Origin: Archangium gephyra
GTDB lineage: Bacteria > Myxococcota > Myxococcia > Myxococcales > Myxococcaceae
Length of the DNA: 64,000 nt
Assembly (NCBI RefSeq): GCF_001027285.1
Contig: NZ_CP011509.1
Span: forward strand, 4,658,501-4,722,500
Reading direction: 5' to 3'
Shown here: one piece after another, positions 16,843-25,351 of the stretch
How the letters are laid out: every line of letters begins with the position of its first letter
How positions within the stretch are numbered: position 1 is the stretch's first letter
Translations under genes and position numbers: made by a program
The notes under the pieces: model-generated
What the model saw: only the letters and a program-made list of their open reading frames with translations
Database searches by the model: none
Told to the model about the DNA's origin: nothing

Positions 16843-18687
16843 TCAGAACTCCTCGACCGAATGGCCCGCGACGACCTTCGTCAGGGCCTGGTTCATCACC
16901 CGCTCGACGAAGGGCTTGCACACCTCGTCCAGGGCATGGATGGCTTCCTTGAGGGCGTGGTGGTCGTTCCCCTGGGCCACCTCGCGCACCTTCGCCATGG
17001 CCGCCTCGATGGAGGCCCGCTCCCCCTCCGCCAGCAGCTCCCCGTGCTCCCCGAGCTGACGCTGGGCCTCGGTGAGGACGCGCTCGGACTCCACCCGCTG
17101 CTCGCGCAGCTGGCGCACCTGCACGTCGTCCTCGGCGTGGTCGATGGAGTCGAGCAGCATGTTCTCGATCTCCTCGTCCGTGAGGCCGTGGCTGGGCTTC
17201 ACCGTGATGGACTGGGTGGTGCCGGTGCTCTGCTCCTTCGCCGTGACGGCGAGGATGCCGTCCGCGTCCACCTGGAAGCGCACCTCCACGCGGGCCATAC
17301 CGGCGGGCAGGGGAGGAATGCCACTGAGCGTGAAACGGGCGAGGCTGCGGCAGTCCTCCACCAGCTCGCGCTCGCCCTGGAGCACGTGGACGTCCAGGCC
17401 CGTCTGCCCGTCCTTGAAGGTGGTGAAGACCTGGGCCGCGGCGGTGGGGATGGTGGAGTTGCGCTGAATCAGCTTCTCCACCAGGCCGCCCATCGTCTCC
17501 AGGCCGAGCGACAGGGGGATGACGTCCAGCAGGAGCACCTCGTCCTGCCGGTCCACGTTGGTGAGCAGGTCCGCCTGCACGGCCGCCCCGAGCGCCACCA
17601 CCTGGTCCGGGTCGATGTCGCTGAGCGGCTCGCGGCCGAACTGCTCGGCCACGAAGCGGCGCACGGCGGGCACCCGGGTGGCGCCGCCCACGAGGATGAC
17701 GCCGTCCAGCTCCGAGGCCGCCACCCCCGCGTCCTTGAGGGCCCGGCGGCACACCACGCCCGTCTTCTGGATGAGCGGGCGGATCCACTCCTCGAAGTCC
17801 GAGCGTTTCAGCGTCTGCCGGTGCGAGCCCACGGTGAGCTCCACCTCGGGTGCGTCGGTGAGGGCCTCCTTGGCCTTGCGTGAGGCGGCCAGCACCTCGG
17901 CCACCAGCGAAGGGGAAGGGGAGGACTGGCCCAGGGCCTCCAGCACGCGCTGGGCGATGGCCCGGTCGAAGTCGTCGCCACCGAGCGCCGAGTCACCCCC
18001 GGTGGACTTCACCTCGAAGACGCCGTCCACCAGCTTGAGGATGGAGACGTCGAAGGTGCCGCCGCCGAGGTCGTACACCGCGTAGGTGCCCTGGCTGCCC
18101 TTGTCGAGCCCGTAGGCGAGCGCCGCCGCGGTGGGCTCGTTGAGCAGGCGCAGCACCTCGAGGCCCGCGAGCCGGCCCGCGTCCTTGGTGGCCTGGCGCT
18201 GGGCATCGTCGAAGTAGGCGGGCACGGTGATGACGGCCTGCTCCACCCTGCCGGAGAAGTAGCTCTCCGCCCGGCGCTTGAGGGCGCGCAGGATTTCGCC
18301 GGACACCTCGATGGGCGTCACCGGCTGGCCACCGGCCACGTCGAAGCGCACCACCTTGCCGCCGCTGGCGAACTTGTAGGCCCCCAGCTTGCGCGTCTCC
18401 GCGTCCTCCGGGCTGCGGCCCATGAAGCGCTTCACGGAGAGGATGGTGTCGGTGGGGTGCTCGGACGCGAGCGTCTTCGCCCGCGCGCCCACCACCACGC
18501 CGCCGTCCTTCCCGTAGTGCACCACGGAGGGCAGGAGGTTGGACTCCCCCTCGTCCGCCGCGATGCACCGGGGCTTGCCCTGGATGACGCTCGCCACCAG
18601 CGAGTTCGTGGTTCCCAGGTCGATCCCCACCGCGTGCCCCTTGGGCTTGAGGGGATCATGAATCTGCAGGTAGCCGTTCTTGCTCAC
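16843..18687 (-). CDS. hscA: Fe-S assembly chaperone HscA (Hsp70 family)
   Basis: 614 residues, the specialised Hsp70 that with HscB acts on IscU. Phosphate-binding loops: GIDLGTTNS near 22, YDLGGGTFD near 195, and a [11 protein letters not shown] segment near 330. The substrate-binding domain follows, ending in an acidic helical lid. Length is close to E. coli HscA (616). The start is GTG overlapping the hscB TGA (GTGA), so the two are coupled. The gene order and the LPPVK motif retained in IscU both support this over a general DnaK. Confidence 0.93.
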   Translation of the reverse strand: MSKNGYLQIHDPLKPKGHAVGIDLGTTNSLVASVIQGKPRCIAADEGESNLLPSVVHYGKDGGVVVGARAKTLASEHPTDTILSVKRFMGRSPEDAETRKLGAYKFASGGKVVRFDVAGGQPVTPIEVSGEILRALKRRAESYFSGRVEQAVITVPAYFDDAQRQATKDAGRLAGLEVLRLLNEPTAAALAYGLDKGSQGTYAVYDLGGGTFDVSILKLVDGVFEVKSTGGDSALGGDDFDRAIAQRVLEALGQSSPSPSLVAEVLAASRKAKEALTDAPEVELTVGSHRQTLKRSDFEEWIRPLIQKTGVVCRRALKDAGVAASELDGVILVGGATRVPAVRRFVAEQFGREPLSDIDPDQVVALGAAVQADLLTNVDRQDEVLLLDVIPLSLGLETMGGLVEKLIQRNSTIPTAAAQVFTTFKDGQTGLDVHVLQGERELVEDCRSLARFTLSGIPPLPAGMARVEVRFQVDADGILAVTAKEQSTGTTQSITVKPSHGLTDEEIENMLLDSIDHAEDDVQVRQLREQRVESERVLTEAQRQLGEHGELLAEGERASIEAAMAKVREVAQGNDHHALKEAIHALDEVCKPFVERVMNQALTKVVAGHSVEEF

Positions 18688-19313
18688 GACAGCATCTCCT
18701 CCTCGAACGTCTCCACCTGCTCGAGGAAGCGCGTGAAGTACCTCACCCGTCCCAGCGCGTGCGACGCCTTTTTCACCGATGACTCGACCGGGGGGCCCTT
18801 TTCCAGGCCGCGCAGCGTGTCCACGGCCTCCTGGAGGGCGGCCTTGCGGCGGGCCTCCACGTCCGTGGCCATCTTCCGTGCCCCCTCCAGGTTCTTCGCT
18901 TCCATCGCCTCGTCGAGCGCCTCGCGCAGCTCCATGACCTCCTCGAGGAACTCGAGGGGCATGTCCTTCTGCGCTCCGGTGTCCTCCCGCTCCAGGTCCA
19001 CCCCGAGCAGCTTCAACAGGTAGAAGGCCCGCCGGGTGGGGTCCTTGAGCGTCTTCGTCGCCTCGTTGAGCGCCGTCGTCTGCTCCAGGGACAGCCGGCG
19101 CTCACGCGCCTCGGCCTGGGCGAAGCGATCCGGGTGCAGCTTCAGCGACAGCTCCCGGTACTGGCGCTCCAGCGCCGCCACGTCCACGTCGTACGTCCGG
19201 GGCAGTCCGAAGACGTCGAAGTGGGTCGCTCCCGGCGGCCGGGCCGCGATCTTCCCGCACCCCGGGCAGAACGGGCTCCCCCGCGTGTCCTTCTCACAGT
19301 TCCAGCACTTCAC
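18684..19313 (-). CDS. hscB: Fe-S assembly J-domain co-chaperone HscB with N-terminal zinc-finger
   Basis: About 209 residues from GTG at 19313. Residues 1-22 hold CWNC and CPGC, a four-Cys rubredoxin-like zinc site like that of eukaryotic HSCB and absent from E. coli HscB. The J domain follows (about 30-100) with the HPD tripeptide in LKLHPDRF, which stimulates HscA ATPase, then a C-terminal three-helix IscU-binding domain. The GTG is chosen because AAGGGGGA lies upstream; a TTG 10 codons earlier (19343) has no ribosome site and overlaps the hairpin described at 19345. The stop overlaps the hscA start. Confidence 0.9.
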   Translation of the reverse strand: MKCWNCEKDTRGSPFCPGCGKIAARPPGATHFDVFGLPRTYDVDVAALERQYRELSLKLHPDRFAQAEARERRLSLEQTTALNEATKTLKDPTRRAFYLLKLLGVDLEREDTGAQKDMPLEFLEEVMELREALDEAMEAKNLEGARKMATDVEARRKAALQEAVDTLRGLEKGPPVESSVKKASHALGRVRYFTRFLEQVETFEEEMLS

Positions 19314-19344
19314 TTCGGCGTCCCCCTTCCGGGGCAAAATCAAA

Positions 19345-19370
19345 GGGCCCGGCTTTGCGCGGCCGAGCCC
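19345..19370 (-). terminator. Terminator-like hairpin between iscA and hscB
   Basis: On the minus strand GGGCTCGGC and GCCGGGCCC form a 9-bp stem (one G-T pair) around CGCGCAAA, followed by TTTGATTTTG. It lies within the isc operon just before hscB, so it may attenuate transcription and set a higher level of iscSUA than hscBA-fdx. The T stretch is interrupted, so termination would be partial at most. Confidence 0.5.
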
Positions 19371-19385
19371 CCAGTGACTCTGAAA

Positions 19386-19420
19386 CCCTCACCCCGTCCC
19401 TCTCCCGGAGGGCGAGGGGA
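19386..19420 (-). repeat. Dispersed palindromic repeat, copy C
   Basis: CCCTCACCCCGTCCCTCTCC-type element with an imperfect right arm (GGAGGGCGAGGGG instead of GGGAGAGGGG). It sits between iscA and hscB next to the hairpin at 19345, splitting the isc operon into two halves. Confidence 0.72.
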
Positions 19421-19450
19421 TGTTTCCACGGTGGGGCGTTGGACAGCGGC

Positions 19451-19849
19451 TCAGACCGAGAAGCTCTCGCCGCAGCCGCACGAGCCCTTCACGTTCGGGT
19501 TGTTCAGCTTGAACCCCGAGGCCATCAGCGTCGACTCGTACACGATCTCCGTGCCGAGCAGATACAGGTAGCTCTTCGGATCCACGAACACCCGCACCCC
19601 GTCCCGCTCGAAGATCTTGTCCTTCTCGCGCGGCTTCTCCGCCCACTCCATCACGTACGCCAGCCCCGAGCACCCGCCACCCCGCACCGCGATGCGCAGC
19701 CCCGCCTCGGGCGTCTGCCGCTCCTCCAGCAGCTTCTTGAGCTGCCCCACCGCGCTCTCGTGCAGCGTGATGCCCCGCGCCGGCTTCGCGGCCGTGGCGG
19801 CAGGCGCCGTCGGCGTCTGGCTCGTCTGATTGGTCGCCTGCTCGTTCAT
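19451..19849 (-). CDS. iscA: A-type iron-sulfur carrier protein (IscA/HesB family)
   Basis: 132 residues. The three conserved Cys are Cys60 (GGGCSG), Cys124 and Cys126 (SCGCG), which hold a transient cluster or iron for delivery to apo-proteins. The first 24 residues are an Ala/Thr/Pro-rich extension not needed by the fold. ATG at 19849 follows GGAGGAGGCACGTG; a GTG one codon earlier is possible. ErpA-type function cannot be excluded, but position after iscU supports IscA. Followed by a hairpin and a dispersed repeat before hscB. Confidence 0.92.
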   Translation of the reverse strand: MNEQATNQTSQTPTAPAATAAKPARGITLHESAVGQLKKLLEERQTPEAGLRIAVRGGGCSGLAYVMEWAEKPREKDKIFERDGVRVFVDPKSYLYLLGTEIVYESTLMASGFKLNNPNVKGSCGCGESFSV

Positions 19850-19878
19850 CACGTGCCTCCTCCTTCAACCCGTCCTGC

Positions 19879-20277
19879 TCAGGCCTTCTGCTGCCGCGCT
19901 TCGCGCTTCTTCTTGAAGTCGTCGATGGCCGCCTTGATGGCGTCCTCGGCCAGCACCGAGCAGTGGATCTTCACCGGCGGCAGCGCCAGCTCGCGGGCCA
20001 CGTCCTTGTTGGAGATGGTCATCGCCTGGTCCACCGTCTTGCCCTTCACCCACTCGGTCACCAGCGAGCTGGACGCGATGGCCGAGCCGCAGCCGAACGT
20101 CTTGAACTTGGCGTCCTGGATGATGCCGTCGTCGCTGATCTTCAGCTGCAGGCGCATCACGTCGCCGCACGCCGGAGCGCCCACCAGGCCCGTGCCCACG
20201 TTCGGGTCGGCCTTGTCGAGCGTGCCGACGTTGCGGGGGTTCTCGTAGTGGTCGATGACTTTGTCGCTGTAAGCCAT
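19879..20277 (-). CDS. iscU: Iron-sulfur cluster scaffold protein IscU
   Basis: 132 residues. Cluster ligands Cys37, Cys63 and Cys106 with Asp39 and His105 are all present, and the HscA-recognition peptide LPPVK is intact at 99-103. Accepts sulfur from IscS and assembles a cluster for transfer to IscA and target proteins. Length and residue order match E. coli IscU (128). A gap of 108 bases separates it from iscS; this contains a small CCGGGT/ACCCGG inverted repeat, and no second promoter is obvious. Confidence 0.96.
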   Translation of the reverse strand: MAYSDKVIDHYENPRNVGTLDKADPNVGTGLVGAPACGDVMRLQLKISDDGIIQDAKFKTFGCGSAIASSSLVTEWVKGKTVDQAMTISNKDVARELALPPVKIHCSVLAEDAIKAAIDDFKKKREARQQKA

Positions 20278-20385
20278 GGTGTTTCCCTACCTATATGAAG
20301 TCGTGTCACCGGGTCCGTTACCCGGCGGCCGTGCCGGGGCTGGGGGCCCGCTCGCCCTCCGAGCAGGGGAGGGCTCAAACCGGGG

Positions 20386-21750
20386 CTAGTGCGCCGTCCA
20401 CTCGATGCTCTTCAGGTCGATGCCCTCTTTGGCCATCTCGTACAGCGGGCTCATCTCGCGCAGGCGGTTCACCTTGTCCACCATGAGCTTGATGACGTAG
20501 TCGACCTCCTCCTCGGTGTTGAAGCGGCCGAGGCCGAAGCGGATGGAGCTGTGCGCCAGCTCCTCCTCCACGCCGCACGCGCGCAGCACGTACGAGGGCT
20601 CCAGCGACGCCGAGGTGCACGCCGAACCCGAGGACACCGCCACGTCCTTGATGGCCATCATCAGCGCCTCGCCCTCGACATAGGCGAAGGAGATGTTGAG
20701 GTTGCCCGGCAGCCGGTGCTCCAGCGAGCCGTTCACCGTCACCATGTCCAGCTGGTCCATGATGCCCTTGCGCAGCTTCTCGCGCATGCGGAAGAGGCGT
20801 GCGGACTCGTCGGCCATCTCCTGGCGGGCGAGCTCCGCCGCCTTGCCGAAGCCCACGATGGCCGCCACGTTCAGCGTGCCCGAGCGCATACCGCGCTCAT
20901 GACCACCACCGTCGATGATGGGGGCGATGCGCACGCGCGGCTTGCGGCGCACGTAGAGCGCGCCCACGCCCTTGGGGCCGTACATCTTGTGCGAGGTGAT
21001 GGACGCCAGGTCGACGTTCATCTCCTCCACGTTGAAGGGCACCTTGCCGATGCCCTGCACCGCGTCGCAGTGGAAGAGGATGCCGCGCTTGCGGCACAGC
21101 TTGCCGATCTCCGCCACCGGCTGCACGGTGCCGATCTCGTTGTTGGCCAGCATGATGGAGACCAGGATGGTCTTGTCCGTCATGGCCGCCTCGAGCTTGG
21201 CGAGGTCCACCCGGCCGTCCTTCTCCACTTCCAGGTAGGTGACGCGCGCGCCCCCGGTGGGCATCTCCGCCCACTGGCGGTACACGGCGTCGTTGTCCAG
21301 GTCGTGCTTGATGGACAGCTCGGCCAGGTGGTCGCGCGACACGGGCGCGCCCGTCAGCTGCGCCAGCCGCATCAGCCTCAGCTCGTCCAGCCGCTCCTGG
21401 CGGACGCGCTCCAGGCGCTTGCAGGTGTCGAGCACCGCCTTGTGCTCGGTCTTCAGGGTGATGATGTGATCACCCTTCTCCTTGTAGAACTCCACCACGC
21501 CCTTGATGGCGAGGTTGTCGGACTCGGTGGCGCCCGAGGTGAAAACGAGCTCCTTCTCGGACGCGCCGATGAGCGCCGCCACCTGCTTGCGCGCCTGCTC
21601 CACCGCCGCCTCGGCCTTCCAGCCGAAGGGGTGGTTGCGCGACGCGGCGTTGCCGAAGTCCTCACGCAGGTACGGCATCATCGCCTCCAGCACCCGCGGA
21701 TCCATCGGGGTGGTGGCGTGGTTGTCCATGTAGATGGGCAGCTTCAGCAT
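20386..21750 (-). CDS. iscS: Cysteine desulfurase IscS with an internal insertion
   Basis: 454 residues, about 50 longer than E. coli IscS. PLP enzyme that takes sulfur from cysteine: His103 (TEHK) stacks on the cofactor, Lys255 (TSHKM) is the Schiff base Lys, and Cys378 in [14 protein letters not shown] is the persulfide Cys on the mobile loop. The extra length is mainly residues 118-163, inserted between the [14 protein letters not shown] helix and the [10 protein letters not shown] strand; the insert is charged, helical in character and unrelated to the usual short turn. The isc cluster begins with this gene; there is no iscR, so regulation is different from E. coli. A sigma70-like promoter lies about 110 bases upstream. 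Confidence 0.95.
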   Translation of the reverse strand: MLKLPIYMDNHATTPMDPRVLEAMMPYLREDFGNAASRNHPFGWKAEAAVEQARKQVAALIGASEKELVFTSGATESDNLAIKGVVEFYKEKGDHIITLKTEHKAVLDTCKRLERVRQERLDELRLMRLAQLTGAPVSRDHLAELSIKHDLDNDAVYRQWAEMPTGGARVTYLEVEKDGRVDLAKLEAAMTDKTILVSIMLANNEIGTVQPVAEIGKLCRKRGILFHCDAVQGIGKVPFNVEEMNVDLASITSHKMYGPKGVGALYVRRKPRVRIAPIIDGGGHERGMRSGTLNVAAIVGFGKAAELARQEMADESARLFRMREKLRKGIMDQLDMVTVNGSLEHRLPGNLNISFAYVEGEALMMAIKDVAVSSGSACTSASLEPSYVLRACGVEEELAHSSIRFGLGRFNTEEEVDYVIKLMVDKVNRLREMSPLYEMAKEGIDLKSIEWTAH

Positions 21751-21862
21751 CTCGGTAAACCTTCCGGGCGGCTGTCTGGCCGCTCGCCTCGGGGGCCGGA
21801 TAACCCCGCGTGCTCTCTAGGTGCTCCTACATGGACACACCTAATGTGGACTGGACCGGTCA

Positions 21863-21890
21863 AATATAAAAAAGGGCCCCCCCCGGTCAA
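21863..21890 (-). promoter_or_regulatory. Sigma70-like promoter for the isc operon
   Basis: On the minus strand TTGACC, a 16-base spacer and TATATT, ending about 113 bases before the iscS ATG. The spacer starts with eight G (plus-strand C run 21877-21884), whose length would set the -35/-10 distance. A GACCGGTC palindrome directly follows the -10. It is the most AT-rich, consensus-like promoter in the window. No IscR-type box is recognised. Confidence 0.6.
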
Positions 21891-21931
21891 GACGACATAA
21901 GGGGAAGGCGTCCCAGGCTTCTTGTAACCGC

Positions 21932-21946
21932 GAATCGGACCGATTC
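21932..21946. promoter_or_regulatory. Perfect 7-1-7 inverted repeat, operator candidate
   Basis: GAATCGG, A, CCGATTC. A perfect dyad in the isc/SPFH intergenic region, 42 bases upstream of the isc -35 and 160 bases before the SPFH start. Suitable for a dimeric regulator; identity unknown. Confidence 0.4.
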
Positions 21947-22080
21947 AGTCCTTTATCACGGAGTGGGCCGGAGCGGGGCGCTCCACTTCGGAGCGGGTGC
22001 ACCAGGGTGGAACACCCGGCGGAGCCAAGTGCGCGATTTCAGGGCACCGAGGGGTTGGCCGACAGACTGCAATTCGGGGA

Positions 22081-22097
22081 CTCCGAGACTTTCGGAG
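22081..22097 (+). promoter_or_regulatory. Hairpin covering the SPFH ribosome-binding site
   Basis: CTCCGA and TCGGAG pair around GACTT, and the right arm includes GGAG of the Shine-Dalgarno sequence GGAGGG before the ATG at 22107. It could lower translation until opened. A short stem, so weak evidence. Confidence 0.3.
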
Positions 22098-22106
22098 GGT
22101 GCACCG

Positions 22107-23858
22107 ATGAGCGCGAACGAGAAGCGGGCCGTGAAGCTGAACGCCGTGGGAGCCATGGAGCTGTCGGTGGGGGGGAGGAACGAGCTGGCGCGCAGTGGAG
22201 GGGGCGAGCCGCCGCAGGGGGACGAGCCGCGCCGGTACTCGCAGGCGGGGTGGAGGGCGGGCAAGCCGGAGGAGGACCCGGAGAAGATGAAGAAGTGGGG
22301 CCTGGTGACGGCGAGGCCGAGCGAGTTCCTCATCCACATGCGGCGGGGCCGCGTGCGGGACGTGAGCGGGCAGGGCGCCTCGTGCTTCAAGCTGCCGGGC
22401 GACGCGGTGGCCATCGTCCCGACGAGCGTGCAGCGGCTGCAGTTCACCGCGGACCAGGTGACGAACGAGAAGGTCGGCGTGCAGGTGACGGGCCTGGCGG
22501 TGTACCGGATTGTCGATCCGCTGGTGGCCTTCCGGATGCTGAACTTCTCCTTCCCGGAGCGGGCGCAGCAGAAGCTGGCGGAGCTGCTGCGGGAGATGTT
22601 CGTGGGCGCGGTGCGGCGGCTGGTGGCGAACCTGTCGGTGGAGGAGTGCCTCTCCAAGCGCAAGGAGGGCATCGCCACGGAGCTGATGAAGGAGATTGCT
22701 CCGGTGGTGTCGGGGAAGGGGCGGCCGGAGGACCGGACGGACTCGGGGTGGGGCGTGGTCCTGGACACGATTGAAATCCAGGACGTGCGGGTGCTGTCGG
22801 AGACGGTGTTCGCGAACATGCAGGCGCGCTTCCGCGAGGAGCAGGAGCGGGTGGCGCGCGAGGCGGAGCTGGCCAAGGAGCGCTTCATCCAGCGGGAGGA
22901 GGCGGAGGCGGAGCGGCAGACGGCGCTGACGCGGCTGGCGACGGAGGAGGAGGTCCGGCACAAGCGTCAGGAGGCGGAGGAGCAGGCGAAGCTGGAGGCG
23001 CTGGCGGTCGAGTCGAGGGTGGAGGAGGCGCGGGTCGCGAAGGAGCGGAGCACGCGGCAGGCGCAGGTGGGGTTGGAGCGGGAGACGGCGCTGGCGAAGC
23101 TGAACGCCGAGCTGGAGGTGAGGGAGCAGAAGACGAAGGCGGAGGAGGCGCAGAAGCTGGCGCAGCTGGAGGCGGAGCGGCGGATGTCGGAGGCGAAGCT
23201 GGCGCAGGAGCGGGCGCTGGCGGCGTCGAAGGCGCAGGCGGAGCTGGAGAAGCTGAAGCTGGAGCAGCAGGCGCAGACGGCGAAGCTGACGAACGAGCGG
23301 GCGTTGGCGGCGGCGAAGGCGCAGGCGGAGCTGGAGCGGCTGAAGCTGGAGCAGGAGGCGGAGGCGGCGCGGCTGGCGCACGAGCGGCAGATGGCGGCGG
23401 TGAGGGCGGAGGCGGAGCTGGAGAAGCTGCACCAGGAGCAGCAGGCGCAGACGGCTCGGCACGGGGCGATGGTGGCGGTGTTGCAGCAGGAGGCGGAGCG
23501 GGCGAGGGCGCAGGCGAAGCTGGCCGAGGCGCGGTGCGCGATCGCCGAGGCGGAGCTGGCGATGGCGGAGATGGATGCGCGCAAGGCGCGGATCACGCAG
23601 GATCCGGAGCTGGCGAAGGTGAGGGCGCTGAAGGAGATCGAGAACACGCTGTCGCCGGAGGCGATCCAGCTGGTGCTGGCGCAGCAGTTGCCGCAGGTGG
23701 CGGCGGCGTTCCAGCAGAAGATGGGGGAGGTGCACGTGACGGCGGTGGATGGAGCCAACCCGTTCGGCTACATCGCGGCGGCGGTGGAGGGCGTCATGGG
23801 CCTGGCGCGCTCGGCGGGGCTGCAGGTGCCCGCGCCGAAGAAGGACCAGGCCGTCTGA
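22107..23858 (+). CDS. SPFH/Band 7 domain coiled-coil protein (flotillin-like, no TM helix)
   Basis: 583 residues from the ATG at 22107 (GGAGGG 9 bases upstream; a longer reading back to 21963 lacks a ribosome site). An SPFH/Band 7 domain spans about 60-250 (KWGLVTARPSEFLIHMRRGRV..., then GVQVTGLAVYRIVDP), and a long Ala/Glu/Lys/Gln-rich coiled coil covers about 250-520, with several near-identical blocks such as AQAELEKLKLEQQAQTAKL. It lacks the N-terminal hydrophobic segment typical of bacterial flotillins, so it may be a soluble or peripherally bound scaffold. The C-terminal part (LSPEAIQLVLAQQLPQVAAA) matches flotillin-type oligomerisation tails. Function unknown beyond a likely large homo-oligomer. 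Confidence 0.72.
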   Translation: MSANEKRAVKLNAVGAMELSVGGRNELARSGGGEPPQGDEPRRYSQAGWRAGKPEEDPEKMKKWGLVTARPSEFLIHMRRGRVRDVSGQGASCFKLPGDAVAIVPTSVQRLQFTADQVTNEKVGVQVTGLAVYRIVDPLVAFRMLNFSFPERAQQKLAELLREMFVGAVRRLVANLSVEECLSKRKEGIATELMKEIAPVVSGKGRPEDRTDSGWGVVLDTIEIQDVRVLSETVFANMQARFREEQERVAREAELAKERFIQREEAEAERQTALTRLATEEEVRHKRQEAEEQAKLEALAVESRVEEARVAKERSTRQAQVGLERETALAKLNAELEVREQKTKAEEAQKLAQLEAERRMSEAKLAQERALAASKAQAELEKLKLEQQAQTAKLTNERALAAAKAQAELERLKLEQEAEAARLAHERQMAAVRAEAELEKLHQEQQAQTARHGAMVAVLQQEAERARAQAKLAEARCAIAEAELAMAEMDARKARITQDPELAKVRALKEIENTLSPEAIQLVLAQQLPQVAAAFQQKMGEVHVTAVDGANPFGYIAAAVEGVMGLARSAGLQVPAPKKDQAV

Positions 23859-23873
23859 CCCCCTTCCCCTGCG

Positions 23874-24707
23874 TCACACCTGGGTGAGGATCTCCGCCCC
23901 ATCCCGTGTCACATAGATGGTGTGCTCGAACTGAGCGGACCTCTTCCCATCGGCGGTGACCACGGTCCATCCGTCATCCCAGTCCAGGTGGCGGATGGAG
24001 CCCATGGTGAGCATGGGCTCGATGGTGAAGAACATGCCTTCCTGGATGATGTCGGTCGCGTGGTAGTCGAAGGTATGGGACACCTGCGGCTCGAGGTGGA
24101 AGATCTCCCCGATGCCGTGGCCGCAGTACGACTGCACGACGCCATAGCCGTAGCGCTTGGCATGGGCCTCGATGGCGCGGCCGATGACGTTGATGGGAAG
24201 CCCCGGCTTGACCGCTTCAATCCCGAGCATCATGCACTCGCGAGTCACGCGGAGCAGCTGCTCGGAGGCGGCGTCGATCTTGCCGACAGGGAAGGTGGCG
24301 GAGCAGTCCCCGTGCATCCCATCGAGGAAGATGGTGACGTCGAGGTTGACGATGTCGCCATCCTCCAGGGGCCGGCTGTCGGGGATGCCGTGAAGGATGA
24401 CCTCGTTGACCGAGGTGCAGAGGGACTTGGGGAACCCGTGGTAGTTCAGGGTGCTGGGGTAGCCGCCGCGTCGGATGTATTCCTCGTGGCAGATGGCATC
24501 GAGCGCGTCGGTGGTGATGCCGGGCTTCACGGCGGCGCCGGTGACCTGGAGGACCTCGGCGGCGGCGCGGCAGGCCCTGCGCATGCGCTCCACGCGGGTG
24601 GCCGGGTCTCCCTTCGCACCGGGGCCGGGGCGGCCGGTCTCCGCGTAATCGGGCCGGGGGATATGAGCGGGAACGGGCCTGCGGGGGCTCACCGCACCGG
24701 GCCGCAC
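23874..24707 (-). CDS. map: Type I methionine aminopeptidase, with a SEC-C segment cut off by a probable frameshift
   Basis: 277 residues from the first in-frame start (GTG 24707); removes the initiator Met. Metal ligands are visible: Asp in NLDVTIFLDG, Asp in MHGDCSATF, His in GHGIGEIFH, Glu in FTIEPM and Glu in QFEHTIY; LHGIPD holds the conserved His. The same frame upstream, at about 24744-24812, encodes a SEC-C zinc motif (CWCGSG, KKCH) but has no start codon. An ATG at 24853 with GGAGGA upstream lies in another frame; adding one C to the run at 24822-24826 would join it to give a 326-residue SEC-C/MAP protein. The gene is probably longer than annotated or the window carries an indel. Confidence 0.88.
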   Translation of the reverse strand: MRPGAVSPRRPVPAHIPRPDYAETGRPGPGAKGDPATRVERMRRACRAAAEVLQVTGAAVKPGITTDALDAICHEEYIRRGGYPSTLNYHGFPKSLCTSVNEVILHGIPDSRPLEDGDIVNLDVTIFLDGMHGDCSATFPVGKIDAASEQLLRVTRECMMLGIEAVKPGLPINVIGRAIEAHAKRYGYGVVQSYCGHGIGEIFHLEPQVSHTFDYHATDIIQEGMFFTIEPMLTMGSIRHLDWDDGWTVVTADGKRSAQFEHTIYVTRDGAEILTQV

Positions 24708-24743
24708 ACGCCGGGAGGCGGGGGCGGGCGCGCGGGCCTGGGA

Positions 24744-24853
24744 GTCATCGCCGCGGTGGCACTTCTTGTACTTGTTCCCACTGCCGCACCAGCAGGGCTC
24801 GTTGGGGCCGGGCAGTTTCGCGGGGGAGCGAGTGTCGTGCTGGATGTCGTCAT
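24744..24853 (-). pseudogene. N-terminal SEC-C part of methionine aminopeptidase, out of frame with its ATG
   Basis: ATG at 24853 follows GGAGGA with 9-base spacing and encodes MTTSSTTLAPP. A zinc-binding SEC-C sequence PGPNEPCWCGSGNKYKKCH lies further on, in the frame of the aminopeptidase. The two frames join exactly if the C run at 24822-24826 (five C on the minus strand) has six. SEC-C tails or heads bind zinc and ribosomes or SecB in other proteins; N-terminal SEC-C on MAP is known in several bacteria. Treated as a broken N-terminus of map rather than a separate gene. Confidence 0.65.
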
Positions 24854-25028
24854 GTCCGTGCTTCCTCCGTCAGGTGCCGCTGGAGCACCCCCTATCTACA
24901 CCTCCGGAAACCCCAGGGCTCATGCCATTTGCGCATGGCCCGCGTGCGCCCGGGGGAGATCAGGGCAATCGCTTACTCCCCGGCCTGTGGATGAGGAAGG
25001 CACCGGAGGTCCACTCCCAGCACGGGTG

Positions 25029-25310
25029 TCAGCGGCGCTCGGTGTCCTCGCCCTGCCGCTCGCCGTCGTGCTCCTGCTGCTGCCCCGAGCCGCCCATGCC
25101 TTCCTGGAAGCCCTCCACGGCCTCGTGGGCCGTCTCACGGGCTTCCTCCGCGCTCTTGCGCGCATCCTCGGCCGCCTGGTCCACGGCTTGTCCGGCCTTG
25201 CGTGCCTCCTCGCGCACCGTGCGGTTTCCGCGCTCATCACAGCCCACGCCCAGGCCGAGCACTCCGAGCAGCCCCGCCAGCGCGAGGCGCTTCCATCCCT
25301 GCCGCACCAT
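25029..25310 (-). CDS. Small lipoprotein with charged helical tail
   Basis: 93 residues. Signal peptide with lipobox LGVGC (Cys24), then an Ala/Glu/Lys/Arg-rich amphipathic helix in 11-residue periods (REEARKAGQAVDQAAEDARKSAEEAR), ending in a Gln/Glu/Arg-rich tail. The ATG at 25310 has AAGGAGG 6 bases upstream; an ATG at 25328 in frame is also possible. It follows the DUF1990-DUF4126 gene by 41 bases and probably shares its transcript. The helical part resembles Lpp-like or YtxH/late-embryogenesis-like segments only in composition. Function unknown. Confidence 0.65.
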   Translation of the reverse strand: MVRQGWKRLALAGLLGVLGLGVGCDERGNRTVREEARKAGQAVDQAAEDARKSAEEARETAHEAVEGFQEGMGGSGQQQEHDGERQGEDTERR

Positions 25311-25351
25311 CACCTGCCTCCTTCGCATGAAGTCGTTCCGCTCCAGGCCGC

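Larger units (their letters stand above)
21751..22106. other. Divergent regulatory region between iscS and the SPFH gene
   Basis: 356 bases without a gene. It holds the isc promoter (21863-21890), a GACCGGTC palindrome close to it, a 7-1-7 inverted repeat at 21932-21946, and a hairpin over the SPFH ribosome-binding site. No small open frame with a good ribosome site is seen. Confidence 0.6.

Noticed and set aside
16843-18687. General DnaK instead of HscA
   Set aside because: It is coupled to hscB and fdx, length equals HscA, and the LPPVK target site in IscU is retained.
22980-23500. Direct DNA repeats as a possible CRISPR or tandem-repeat locus
   Set aside because: They lie in frame inside a coiled-coil coding region and follow its heptad pattern; no spacer structure.
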